The notes under the pieces are model-generated. The model saw nothing but the letters and a program-made list of their open reading frames with translations. It ran no database searches and had not been told where the DNA came from. A program made the translations under genes and the position numbers. From JBQTGK01 sp052400665 (GTDB taxonomy: Bacteria; Bacteroidota; Bacteroidia; Bacteroidales; Marinifilaceae), in assembly GCA_052400665.1 (NCBI GenBank), contig JBQTGK010000001.1: a stretch of 64,000 nucleotides of DNA; one strand, written 5' to 3'. Shown here piece after piece: positions 37,041 to 45,194 of this stretch (the stretch's first letter is position 1; every line of letters begins with the position of its first letter).

Positions 37041-37370
37041 GTAATCGTATTTTTTTATAAATTATTTAATCACACAACAATATATATTGTTTTTAAGAAG
37101 TGTGCAATAAAGTTTGATATCTTATGTACCCCATGGCCAATCTGATTCTGCATGAAATTTATAGATTCAAAAGTTCAAACATTAATATTCTCTAATTGAC
37201 AAAGACAGCTCCCTGGCTGTACTCTGCTTATCTGTATAGCCTTATAAAATTAACGTCCGATTTTAAAACATTCCGCCCTAACTTATTTACATATACTTCT
37301 TACTACAAAAAATAGTAAAGGAAAATAAATTTCCCAGGTAAAATTAGGCTCATGAAATGGTATTTTTCGC

Positions 37371-37413
37371 AAAAAAAATCACAGCACAAAGCTTAGATCG
37401 CTTAGTGCTGTGA
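37371..37413 (-). terminator. Terminator downstream of the GH43-like gene
   Basis: On the minus strand TCACAGCACTAAGC, a loop, GCTTTGTGCTGTGA and TTTTTTT form a long stem followed by a T-run. This is typical of an intrinsic terminator about 165 bp after the GH43-like gene. Confidence 0.75.
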
Positions 37414-37579
37414 TTCTAAAAATATTGTACGTTAATTGATAGTTTGCGTAACGTACTAATCTCACATAGTTAAGAACACGAATAGCATCACCTTATGGAC
37501 CATGAACATCTGTCCAAGTATCGCTTCCCATATTTTCCATACAACAACCAAAGGCAACAAAAGCACCACAAATACTGTA

Positions 37580-38881
37580 TCACTTGAACTTTATCCAGTC
37601 AATTTTCAAAGAACTACCCTTTTCCCCTTTCAACACAAAGTACAAATCCTTCTTTCCTTTACTACCTTTAAAACCAGTTTTAAATTCCCGAAAAGCTTCC
37701 GATGCTGATAATTTTAACTGACCAACAAGTTCACCAACAGGACTTCCCGATCTAATTTCAAGCTCCGCCTTTTTACCATCCAATACTACATTTAAGATAG
37801 CTGTTTCATAATCTTTATCGAAGGTAAGATTGGCAAATCTTATCCAATCGCCACTCTGAATATTCGAAAGCACAAAACCATCTTCTCTATTGCCTTGCTT
37901 TTTTATATTTCCTGATATTTCATAATACCATTCGGCTTCAATTTTATCCCATGAAGCATTATATTGCCCTACTCCATTTGAAAAATGGGCATCTAAAAAT
38001 TTGGTGTCGGTAACAATTTTACCATCATCATCTATATGGCAATAAGAAATAACCGACTCCCGATATTTAAAGCCCTGTTTAATGTAATAACACCAAATGT
38101 GATAGAACTGACCTTTCCAGTTAAAAAAACTAGCATGAGCAAATTCATCAAGTTGATATCCATTTCCTACAGCTCCTACTGATGTATATGGACCATAAAC
38201 ATTATCTGAAATCGCATAATTGTGTCCCCAGCTTAAATAGTAAGTATCCTTATACTTAAAAATATAGTTTTTATCCATCCAGAAAGGTGCATTTTCCCAC
38301 TCTTCGCCCTTAATTTTAATCAACCTGGGTTTTTCGGCAAGAGATATCATATCATCATTCAGTTTTACAATATGAAAACCATTCCCATGCTCCTTATCGC
38401 CATACACAAGATAAGGAGTTTGATTTTCGTCACTATCTATAAATATGGTAGGATCGTGCATTGGAGAAACAAGAGCCCTGTTAAGCGGATCATTAAAAGG
38501 ACCATAAGGAGTATCTGCCATCATAACGCCTATTCCGCGCTTCCTGTCCGAAAAATAAAAGTAATATTTCCCATTCCTACTTGCAGCATCACTAGCCCAA
38601 CAATCTGTGCTATTATCATCCATATAATTGTCCTTTGGAGAAATGGTGTCTTTACTAGTCCAATTAATCAGATCGGTAGATGAAAACACCCGCCAGTCTT
38701 TCATTACCCATGTTTTGTCATTAGGACTAGCATCATGCCCGCAATATAAAAATATAGTATCGTTAAAGACCCTAATATGAGGATCGGACATTCCAATATC
38801 GCGAATCACAGGGTTTTGGGCAAAGTTTATAAAATTTGAAAAAAGGCAAGCTAAAAAAAGCAGATAGTTTTTATATTTCAC
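37580..38881 (-). CDS. Glycoside hydrolase family 43-like protein with C-terminal CBM6-like module
   Basis: 433 residues with a signal peptide (MKYKNYLLFLACLFSNF). The five-bladed propeller has the three acidic positions expected of GH43: Asp in GMSDPHIRVF, Asp in MHDPTIFID, and Glu in EEWENAPFW. The C-terminal 110 residues (EDGFVLSNIQSGDWIRFANL, then ELEIRSGSPVGELVGQL) look like a CBM6. These enzymes usually cut alpha-L-arabinofuranosides, beta-xylosides or galactans. Substrate here is open. 12 bp separate it from the DUF2391 gene upstream, which seems functionally unrelated. Confidence 0.88.
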   Translation of the reverse strand: MKYKNYLLFLACLFSNFINFAQNPVIRDIGMSDPHIRVFNDTIFLYCGHDASPNDKTWVMKDWRVFSSTDLINWTSKDTISPKDNYMDDNSTDCWASDAASRNGKYYFYFSDRKRGIGVMMADTPYGPFNDPLNRALVSPMHDPTIFIDSDENQTPYLVYGDKEHGNGFHIVKLNDDMISLAEKPRLIKIKGEEWENAPFWMDKNYIFKYKDTYYLSWGHNYAISDNVYGPYTSVGAVGNGYQLDEFAHASFFNWKGQFYHIWCYYIKQGFKYRESVISYCHIDDDGKIVTDTKFLDAHFSNGVGQYNASWDKIEAEWYYEISGNIKKQGNREDGFVLSNIQSGDWIRFANLTFDKDYETAILNVVLDGKKAELEIRSGSPVGELVGQLKLSASEAFREFKTGFKGSKGKKDLYFVLKGEKGSSLKIDWIKFK

Positions 38882-38893
38882 GATTCTTGATGT

Positions 38894-39400
38894 TTATTTA
38901 ATTGTATCACTTAGTGTGCCACTCATTGCAGCAGGAAATGCAACAATAACTATTCTTTTTAGTGCCAATACATAGTCGATTCCCCAAGGACATTTTTCAA
39001 GTAAGCTTAGAATTAAAGCGACAACTAGTAGTGAAATAATATATGTTCCAATTACTCTTTTTATAAAGTCAATTACATATCCTTTTAAGGTCACCTTGTA
39101 AAAATTGAAATAAACAAAAACTGAAACCATTGTCAATGAGAGAATCGATATCAGACAAACATTTGAGATTGGCAAGGTTTTGCCAAGATCCCAAGCTTCT
39201 TCTGTTAGTGAAACAGGAATTGCCAGCAATGCTGAACCTATAATTACTTGCATTATATCTCGAGGCTTAAATTCAAGCATTAAAGGTTTAAGAGCATAGC
39301 TAATTATCTTACCTGATTTGTCAGCTATGGGAACAACTCTATGCAAATAACCACCAATTCTTTTTATAGTCGTTTCTTTAATTTCCACTTTTTGTTCCAT
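38894..39400 (-). CDS. DUF2391 family integral membrane protein
   Basis: 168 residues with four predicted membrane helices (about 50-66, 80-98, 115-133 and 145-162). The sequence FKPRDIMQVIIGSALLAIPV and the helix layout match DUF2391/TIGR02587-like membrane proteins; function is unknown. It precedes the GH43-like gene by 12 bp. Confidence 0.7.
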   Translation of the reverse strand: MEQKVEIKETTIKRIGGYLHRVVPIADKSGKIISYALKPLMLEFKPRDIMQVIIGSALLAIPVSLTEEAWDLGKTLPISNVCLISILSLTMVSVFVYFNFYKVTLKGYVIDFIKRVIGTYIISLLVVALILSLLEKCPWGIDYVLALKRIVIVAFPAAMSGTLSDTIK

Positions 39401-39610
39401 TATTTAATTGTAATGGTTACCAATGGCAGTTTGTCTAAAAACTAAAAAAACTGCTTAATTAAAATCTAAATATAGCGGTTTTAAAAATACCTGAAAATTG
39501 AAAAAGCGATTTATTGTCTCAATTTCCAAACCATCTGCAATCTGAAATTCTCTCAAGTATAGACACATTTACGTATCAACAACTTATTAAGGTTTTTAGA
39601 CAGTCTGACG

Positions 39611-39798
39611 GTTAATATAATAAATGTAAGTGATTTCCAAGCTCTTACCTGTCAAGTAGCACTGAGCCAAATTTGCGTTTTGACACAAATTTATAGTTTT
39701 AAACCAAACCGTCAAATCGCAGATTTGGCGGAGGTAATTAAATGCTCGAAAGCTTCGAAAACCACTGAACCACTTATGTTTTTATACATTGTTGCAGG
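39611..39798. repeat. attC-like imperfect palindrome, family 1 (site A)
   Basis: Outer arms TAATATAATAAATGTAAGTG and CACTTATGTTTTTATACATT pair, and the inner arms GCCAAATTTGCGTTTTGAC and GTCAAATCGCAGATTTGGC pair. Ends are GGTTAA and GTTGCA. The same family occurs at 58065-58258, next to an unrelated gene. It lies in the gap 39401-39815, directly downstream (minus strand) of the 39816-40640 gene. Confidence 0.75.
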
Positions 39799-39815
39799 TT
39801 CGTGCTTTTTATTTA

Positions 39816-40640
39816 TCAATCAGTCACTTTGATTAATTCAAAAATCAACTTTTCTTTTTTATAATTCCGGTACACCATTTTCACAAAACCATATTCATTA
39901 GTAAAAAGTGAATATAGTGTTGATTTTCCAATTGAACTTTTTGATGTACTTTCAATAATCCAGCAATCAATTTTCAATGAAGACAATGTATATTTAGTTC
40001 GTCCAGTAATTTTATACTTATTGGCTATTTCTAAATTATTCCACTCTCCCCATCCTTTATTAATTGTCAAACTTGACTTCCATTTCTTTCCTTTTTCAAG
40101 CGGAAACCTAACTTCTGGAAATGGAGCTACTTCCGTAAACTTATATTGATTAACTCTGATTGGATGCATCCATACTTCCTCTACATTTTCAATAATTCCC
40201 TCAGATTGTTTTCCTGTCCAATTTTGTAGTTCTTTATTAATATTATAGTTACTCAATTTTATAGAATCACTTTTGTAAGTAGGAAATTCATAATAAATCA
40301 AATCTTGTTTTTCGGGTTGTTGCTCCCATCTTTCCCCAGTCGAATGAATATTTACTTCATTTTGAGATAATAGTTCACCTTTAGAATTCAGATAAGTTGC
40401 TTTATAATTATGAATTCTTCCCTTCTTGAATATGACTCTTTCCTTAGGGATTTTTTTCTCCACCGTTTCCATCCAGGTAGAATCTTCATTAGTCAGAATC
40501 TTCATATAACGATTTAAGTCGAACAGTGTATCTGATTTAGTTTGTTTCGTTTCTAGCGGTTGAATTGACTGTCCCTTTACTATAAATTGAAAACCTAAAA
40601 TTAGAATAAAAAAAGTGGTTAAGATAATAGCTCTATACAT
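39816..40640 (-). CDS. Secreted hypothetical protein
   Basis: 274 residues with a signal peptide (MYRAIILTTFFILILGFQFI). The mature part is beta-rich, with WMETVEKKIPKERVIFKKG and a second half, FPEVRFPLEKGKKWKSSLTI, that resembles lipid-binding or DUF3108-like beta-barrel folds. I do not recognise the family. It is the sole gene of its cassette-like unit. Confidence 0.6.
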   Translation of the reverse strand: MYRAIILTTFFILILGFQFIVKGQSIQPLETKQTKSDTLFDLNRYMKILTNEDSTWMETVEKKIPKERVIFKKGRIHNYKATYLNSKGELLSQNEVNIHSTGERWEQQPEKQDLIYYEFPTYKSDSIKLSNYNINKELQNWTGKQSEGIIENVEEVWMHPIRVNQYKFTEVAPFPEVRFPLEKGKKWKSSLTINKGWGEWNNLEIANKYKITGRTKYTLSSLKIDCWIIESTSKSSIGKSTLYSLFTNEYGFVKMVYRNYKKEKLIFELIKVTD

Positions 40641-40660
40641 CGTTTATTTATTTTTGAATG

Positions 40661-40800
40661 ACCTACAACGGTTTTGCGGTATGAAACGTTGGGGAGTTTG
40701 GAGATACTTCACTTTCAAGGTACAACTACCGTTGATGCGAGAATAGAAGTTCAAATAACCACTTCTCCCCCAATGTTTTATGACCGCATGTTGGCGGTAG
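40661..40800. repeat. attC-like imperfect palindrome, family 2 (site B)
   Basis: GCGGTATGAAACGTTGGGGAG near the left end pairs with CTCCCCCAATGTTTTATGACCGC near the right end. The ends are ACAACGG and GTTGGCGG, inverted CAAC/GTTG cores. It separates the 39816-40640 gene from the acetyltransferase gene. Confidence 0.78.
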
Positions 40801-40849
40801 TTTTTAATTGTTTCATCTAATTAATTCAATTATCTAAATACTATTGTTT

Positions 40850-41404
40850 TTATAGTTTTCGAATTATTTTACATGGGTTTCCTGCTGCAAATACATCAGA
40901 CGGAATATCATTTACGACAACACTGCCAGCTCCAATTACAGTGCGATTGCCTATGGTAACTCCAGGACATATAACTGCACTACCACCAATCCAAACGTCT
41001 TCTCCAATAGATATTGCTTTACCTAATTCAAGACCTTTTGCCCTTTCTTTAAAATTTATTGGATGAGTAGCTGTATATATTTGAACATTGGGGCCAAACA
41101 TAGTTCGAGCTCCAATTTCAACTTTCATTACATCCAATACTACACAATTGAAGTTAAAATAGACATTATCTCCAATTTCAATATTTGTCCCATAATCACA
41201 GTAGAAAGGAGGTTGTATTGATAAATTATTTCCACTCAAAGGCAACAAATTCCTTAAAATAATTTTTCGCTCTTCTACTTCATCCTCTTTCGAATCATTT
41301 AATTCTTTTAAAAGTAATCTGGCATGCAATCGTTCATTAGTCAGTTCCGCATCAGCTGCATCGTATAGTTCACCCGAAAGCATTTTATGTTTCTCTGTTT
41401 TCAT
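40850..41404 (-). CDS. Hexapeptide-repeat sugar O-acetyltransferase (maltose/galactoside acetyltransferase family)
   Basis: 184 residues. N-terminal Mac domain (MLSGELYDAADAELTNERLH) followed by left-handed beta-helix repeats (GTNIEIGDNVYFNFNCVVLD, VWIGGSAVICPGVTIGNRT). The catalytic His lies in IYTATHPINF. These trimeric cytoplasmic enzymes acetylate sugars from acetyl-CoA. It follows the DUF1349 gene by 13 bp and the two form one cassette-like unit. Confidence 0.92.
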   Translation of the reverse strand: MKTEKHKMLSGELYDAADAELTNERLHARLLLKELNDSKEDEVEERKIILRNLLPLSGNNLSIQPPFYCDYGTNIEIGDNVYFNFNCVVLDVMKVEIGARTMFGPNVQIYTATHPINFKERAKGLELGKAISIGEDVWIGGSAVICPGVTIGNRTVIGAGSVVVNDIPSDVFAAGNPCKIIRKL

Positions 41405-41417
41405 TTACACCGTTTTT

Positions 41418-41990
41418 TTAGTTACCGTTTCTGAAATTATCGACTGGAATATTTGAAACAGACATTTCCTCTATAACGCCATTGCAATTATCTCCCTTTG
41501 GCGATTGAATACCAAATCCAACAGATATTGATTTATTCATTTCTATTCCAAATGCTCTTACAAATCTCCAATTCGTTCCATCCATTGAATAGTGTAATCC
41601 GAAGAAATTATTTTTTCGAGTAATTCGTAACCAACAATTATTTCCTTCCAATAATTCCCCATTTGCATCATCAGACCATTTATCAGTAATGACTGAGACA
41701 GTATTGTATCTTTTGTCAACACCTAATTCTACAGCTACCTTTATCCATTTTCTGCTATCTTGACGCACCATTAAAAAAGCAGCGTCAAATGCGCTTGAAC
41801 CTAATGTTGTTACTTTTGCTTGAATTGTAAAATCTCCCTCTTTTTCTTGATAGTATAATGATGCACTATCTTTAATATATTCCTCATACTTACAGATAAA
41901 ATCAGTATCTGGATTTGCTCTTAATTTAAATGAATTATTTTCTTCGATTAATTTACAGGGATTTAAAGATTCCATATTTTTTAATTTCAT
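41418..41990 (-). CDS. DUF1349 concanavalin-like beta-sandwich protein
   Basis: 190 residues. EGDFTIQAKVTTLGSSAFDA, AAFLMVRQDSRKWIKVAVE, WLRITRKNNFFGLHYSMDG and RAFGIEMNKSISVGFGIQSP are the conserved blocks of DUF1349, annotated in yeast as regulation of enolase 1. No signal peptide, so cytoplasmic. It binds perhaps a sugar or small ligand. Start may also be Met6. The start codon lies about 29 bp from the 350-bp repeat at 42019, which may carry its promoter. Confidence 0.88.
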   Translation of the reverse strand: MKLKNMESLNPCKLIEENNSFKLRANPDTDFICKYEEYIKDSASLYYQEKEGDFTIQAKVTTLGSSAFDAAFLMVRQDSRKWIKVAVELGVDKRYNTVSVITDKWSDDANGELLEGNNCWLRITRKNNFFGLHYSMDGTNWRFVRAFGIEMNKSISVGFGIQSPKGDNCNGVIEEMSVSNIPVDNFRNGN

Positions 41991-42018
41991 TTTGAAAATG
42001 TAGTCTGTTTTTAAATTA

Positions 42019-42376
42019 CCGCCAACTATTCAGCACCCCTACCCATACTATCGATACATTTTCTTTAGGAATGGTTGCTGTTTGTTTTTGTTATAAATAT
42101 AATAACTATTTTATGTGGCAAAACTATTTTTTTATGAAAACTTTAGTGTGTTACTATTGTAGCATAATCCCCTTTGTATTCTTATAGAATGAGCTAATTA
42201 ATCTACACGATTTCTAATGTGGGTTTTATTATGAGGCATGCTTTGGAGCCTCAGCTGAAGTAAGGTGGTGAAATGGAATGGTGGTGGTTTTTAATTGCAG
42301 ATTGGAAATTCTAGACTTTTGCTAGCTTGTATTTTTACTTTTGCAAAGTAAAGCACGAGCTAAAAGCTCGCGCTAT
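42019..42376. repeat. Long dispersed repeat, family 3, copy C
   Basis: About 358 bp, nearly identical to 48021-48371 and 59953-60319. It begins CAACTATTCAGCACCCCTAC in this and the 48-kb copy, then CCCATACTATCGATACAT, and ends GAGCTAAAAGCTCGCGCTAT. All copies have the same orientation and lie just upstream of a minus-strand start codon. It may bring a promoter, or be a non-autonomous mobile element. After it, 42377-42636 is unrelated, then the tail CCACACGAACGCTTAGTTG, also seen at 60331-60349, resumes at about 42640. Confidence 0.88.
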
Positions 42377-42440
42377 TAGTGTAAATAAAGGCTAATGGCA
42401 TAGCTATGCCTGACATTAAAATTTTATGAAACTAAAACAC

Positions 42441-42468
42441 AAAAAACTGCAAAACAAACTGCAGTTTT
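42441..42468 (-). terminator. Possible terminator after the pentapeptide protein
   Basis: On the minus strand AAAACTGC, a 10-base loop and GCAGTTTTTT form a stem with a T-run, about 200 bp downstream of the stop at 42670. It may belong to this gene or to the inserted sequence. Confidence 0.4.
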
Positions 42469-42669
42469 ACAATGTTTTTTTTTAATGAGAGCTTCTTAAA
42501 AACTAATTATTCCCCAATTACAAGTTCCAAAAAGTCTTGTAAAATATATCATTCCCCATAAGCAGTAGATAAATCTCCGATTACGTCAACCCACCGACTG
42601 TTAGCTGTGCTGTTCTTCGAAACATGTTGGGCAGTCCCTGCCACACGAACGCTTAGTTGGTAGCATCTG

Positions 42670-43803
42670 TTATTGATTTCTAATTTTATTACCTAAAATA
42701 AACCCAAATATCCCTGTTAGAAGTATACCTATAGTCGTTTGAATAACATTTAGTATGTCTATAAGTGGATTTATACTTTTAATTTCATCAGGTGTCATTG
42801 CAACCATGTTTTTAAAGCTAAATCCTATTGCATCAATATATGATGAAATTGAAATAAATGGCAAAGCATAGTAAATATAAGCAAAAGCAACAATAACTAT
42901 AATATATGTAGTTATCATTTTTCGAATACTTTCACCATAACCAAAAAGTCCATCTAATAAAAGGTTAAAGGCGGACTCAACAATCTTTTTAAATCTAAAA
43001 TAAATAGGTTTTTTACTATCTTTTGATTCACAAAAAAATAAGCGATTACGTTCCATCCTTTTCCCCTGCACATAAGCCCAATTGGCATCACCTAAAAAAC
43101 CTTTACTCATCCATAAGCCGTTTAGGTTTTTATAAATATCCTCTGCATCCGAAAATCGATTACTTAATGATTCCTGACCAGACCAATCTGATGTGCTATT
43201 TTTTAGATTGTTTTTTCGTACCCCTGTGCCACAAGAATTCCATTCAAATAAAAATTTTTCGTAATTGGACTTGTTTTGTTGCAAGATCTTTCCATTAACC
43301 AAATTCTCTTTCCTTATACATGCACCTTCATTAAAATAAGTATAGTAAAAACTACTATTTTGGATCAATGATTTTCTAAAAATCCCTACCCCTAGGAAGA
43401 ACGCTCTATAAAAATCACAAAAATCTATTGATGCTTCTTCAAAAGTTACTTGGTTAATTTCTGAATACCTAAAATCACTCCAAACTATTCTTGCTTTACG
43501 AAAGCGACAATTTATCAACATACTTTTCCTGAAGGATACCTTGGATATATTATCTACTCCAAGATTCTCTGATAGATCAAAACTACAGTTTTCAAGAGTA
43601 GCTCCATCAAAAGAGACATTTTCTAGTGTAGAATCTTTAAAATTAATGTTACACAATTTTCTATCATTCTGATCCTCGGTAGCAAAAACTACATTTTTGA
43701 TTACACATTTAGATAAATCATAACCATCCAAGTCGTGTTTTGAAATATCAGTATTTTCAATTCGTTTCCTTTTTATCTGTTCTTGTAAATTATCTGAATT
43801 CAT
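42670..43803 (-). CDS. Pentapeptide-repeat protein with C-terminal ion-channel-like membrane part
   Basis: 377 residues. Residues about 20-165 are pentapeptide repeats with the A(D/N)LxX pattern in loose form (CNINFKDSTLENVSFDGATL, SMLINCRFRKARIVWSDFRY), forming a right-handed beta-helix. Residues about 285-375 have two membrane helices (TYIIVIVAFAYIYYALPFI and TTIGILLTGIFGFILGN) around a re-entrant, pore-like segment (YIDAIGFSFKNMVAMTP), the layout of Ion_trans_2 channels but without a clear GYG filter. A gated pore or membrane effector is plausible. Alone in its unit. Confidence 0.75.
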   Translation of the reverse strand: MNSDNLQEQIKRKRIENTDISKHDLDGYDLSKCVIKNVVFATEDQNDRKLCNINFKDSTLENVSFDGATLENCSFDLSENLGVDNISKVSFRKSMLINCRFRKARIVWSDFRYSEINQVTFEEASIDFCDFYRAFFLGVGIFRKSLIQNSSFYYTYFNEGACIRKENLVNGKILQQNKSNYEKFLFEWNSCGTGVRKNNLKNSTSDWSGQESLSNRFSDAEDIYKNLNGLWMSKGFLGDANWAYVQGKRMERNRLFFCESKDSKKPIYFRFKKIVESAFNLLLDGLFGYGESIRKMITTYIIVIVAFAYIYYALPFISISSYIDAIGFSFKNMVAMTPDEIKSINPLIDILNVIQTTIGILLTGIFGFILGNKIRNQ

Positions 43804-43830
43804 AATCCTACTGCTCTTGGTTTAATAAAT

Positions 43831-43900
43831 GGTAACGGATGATGATATGCAGCGTCTCTACGACGAAGGAGTAGATATGCTGTCATCACCTATTGTTAGG
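43831..43900. repeat. attC-like short palindrome (site D)
   Basis: Ends GGTAACGG and TATTGTTAGG are inverted. The inner arms GGATGATGA and TCATCACC pair with one unpaired base, as in attC sites with extrahelical bases. The minus-strand reading begins ACCTAAC, which fits the integron R'' consensus RYYYAAC. 70 bp, between the pentapeptide and beta-lactamase-like genes. Confidence 0.7.
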
Positions 43901-43915
43901 TCTTCGGCTTTTATT

Positions 43916-45001
43916 TTACTGTTTTTGAATAATCATATTATGTGCCTTGACTAAATTACTAAGTCCCGAGTCCATATTTTTATTCATGAGCCATAAACCT
44001 GTTGTTAGATAAGAATTACCTGTAAAATTTTGTTCTGCTGAGACTAAATTTTTACTTTGATTCAATATTAAAAATTTTTCTCCATAACCGTCTGCCCATA
44101 TATTATTATCATTTGATGAAATCCACCACTGATACCCAAAACCGTCATAACGTCCATAGTTAATCTGGTTTTTCTTTAAATCACTGTAGGACTTGGTACT
44201 AGCACTTATCCATTTTTGAGATACTATTTTTTTTCCATTCCAGCGACCGTTATTTGCCACAACAGAACCAATTCTTGCTAAATCTCTTGTACTCAAATAG
44301 ATGTAATACTGTTTGTGTTTAGATTCTTTTTTAGGGAAGAACCAAGGATCTCCCAGGATTACATTTTTTTCTGAAAAATCTTGAAGCCCAATGGGTTTTG
44401 CTAAGTATTCTTCCATAAATTTTCCTATTGTCATTCCTGTTTCTTTAATAAAAATTGTACCCAAGGCGTTAGCGTCAAAATTATTAGCGAAAAAATATTC
44501 ACCTGGTTTATGACTTTCTCTTTTGGGTCTTTGTGTTATCTGTGAATCGTGCTCACCTTGAGATGGCAGATAAATTCCAGATTTAAACATTAATAGATGC
44601 TCAATAGTAGCTGATTTTTCATCTTCCGTTAATGGTACAACTTCATCGATGTTAAGTTCTTTTAGCGTCTTGTTTATATTTATTAATCCTTTATCAACTG
44701 CTATTCCATACAATAATCCAAGTATTGATTTACGTATAGAAGCGGTATTCATTATCTTATCTGTAGGTCCATACTCGTATATTATTTTTTCATCTTTAAG
44801 TATGATTACAGCTCTTGTTCTTTTGGGTTCTTTTTTTGGAGTTAAGATATTTTTGATTTCTTTATCTATTGGATTTCCACTTTCTAATTCAGTTTGAAAT
44901 TCTGGAGAAGGATTAGCAACTCTTGGAACTAAAAGGTAAACAAAGGTTATTAAAATTAAAACCCCAATACTGTATGTACTAAATTTTATCACTTTTTTCA
45001 T
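43916..45001 (-). CDS. Beta-lactamase-fold serine hydrolase (class C / esterase family)
   Basis: 361 residues with an N-terminal signal anchor (MKKVIKFSTYSIGVLILITF). The serine nucleophile motif SxxK is SIRK in MNTASIRKSILGLLYG, and GEYFFANNFDANALG gives the second conserved element. Later blocks (GIYLPSQGEHDS, YLSTRDLARIGSVVANNG, YGFGYQWW) fit PF00144. Such proteins are esterases, peptidases or penicillin-binding enzymes; true beta-lactamase activity is not implied. Periplasmic and membrane-anchored. Alone in its unit. Confidence 0.88.
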   Translation of the reverse strand: MKKVIKFSTYSIGVLILITFVYLLVPRVANPSPEFQTELESGNPIDKEIKNILTPKKEPKRTRAVIILKDEKIIYEYGPTDKIMNTASIRKSILGLLYGIAVDKGLININKTLKELNIDEVVPLTEDEKSATIEHLLMFKSGIYLPSQGEHDSQITQRPKRESHKPGEYFFANNFDANALGTIFIKETGMTIGKFMEEYLAKPIGLQDFSEKNVILGDPWFFPKKESKHKQYYIYLSTRDLARIGSVVANNGRWNGKKIVSQKWISASTKSYSDLKKNQINYGRYDGFGYQWWISSNDNNIWADGYGEKFLILNQSKNLVSAEQNFTGNSYLTTGLWLMNKNMDSGLSNLVKAHNMIIQKQ

Positions 45002-45057
45002 TCTAAGCCTTTGAATTCTTGGATAGTGTTTATTTTTCTTTTTTGCTGGGATCTAAT

Positions 45058-45180
45058 GGTAAATTGTATGAGTAGTGGCAGATTGCGGGCTTCTTTCCTG
45101 TCAAACCGCTGCGCAGTTTGAGCGGGTTACAAACCTTGATATTTAATACTTTGCCTGCCATTACTTATACAAAATGTTGT
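45058..45180. repeat. attC-like imperfect palindrome, family 5 (site E)
   Basis: TTGTATGAGTAGTGGCAG (45064-45081) pairs with CTGCCATTACTTATACAA (45155-45172) with two wobbles or mismatches. The outer ends are GGTAAA and GTTGTGTG. Its inner part (TTTCCTGTCAAACC) and right arm (TGCCATTACTTATACAAAAT) recur in the degenerate site at 52871-52965. Confidence 0.78.
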
Positions 45181-45194
45181 GTGTAGTACTTGTT

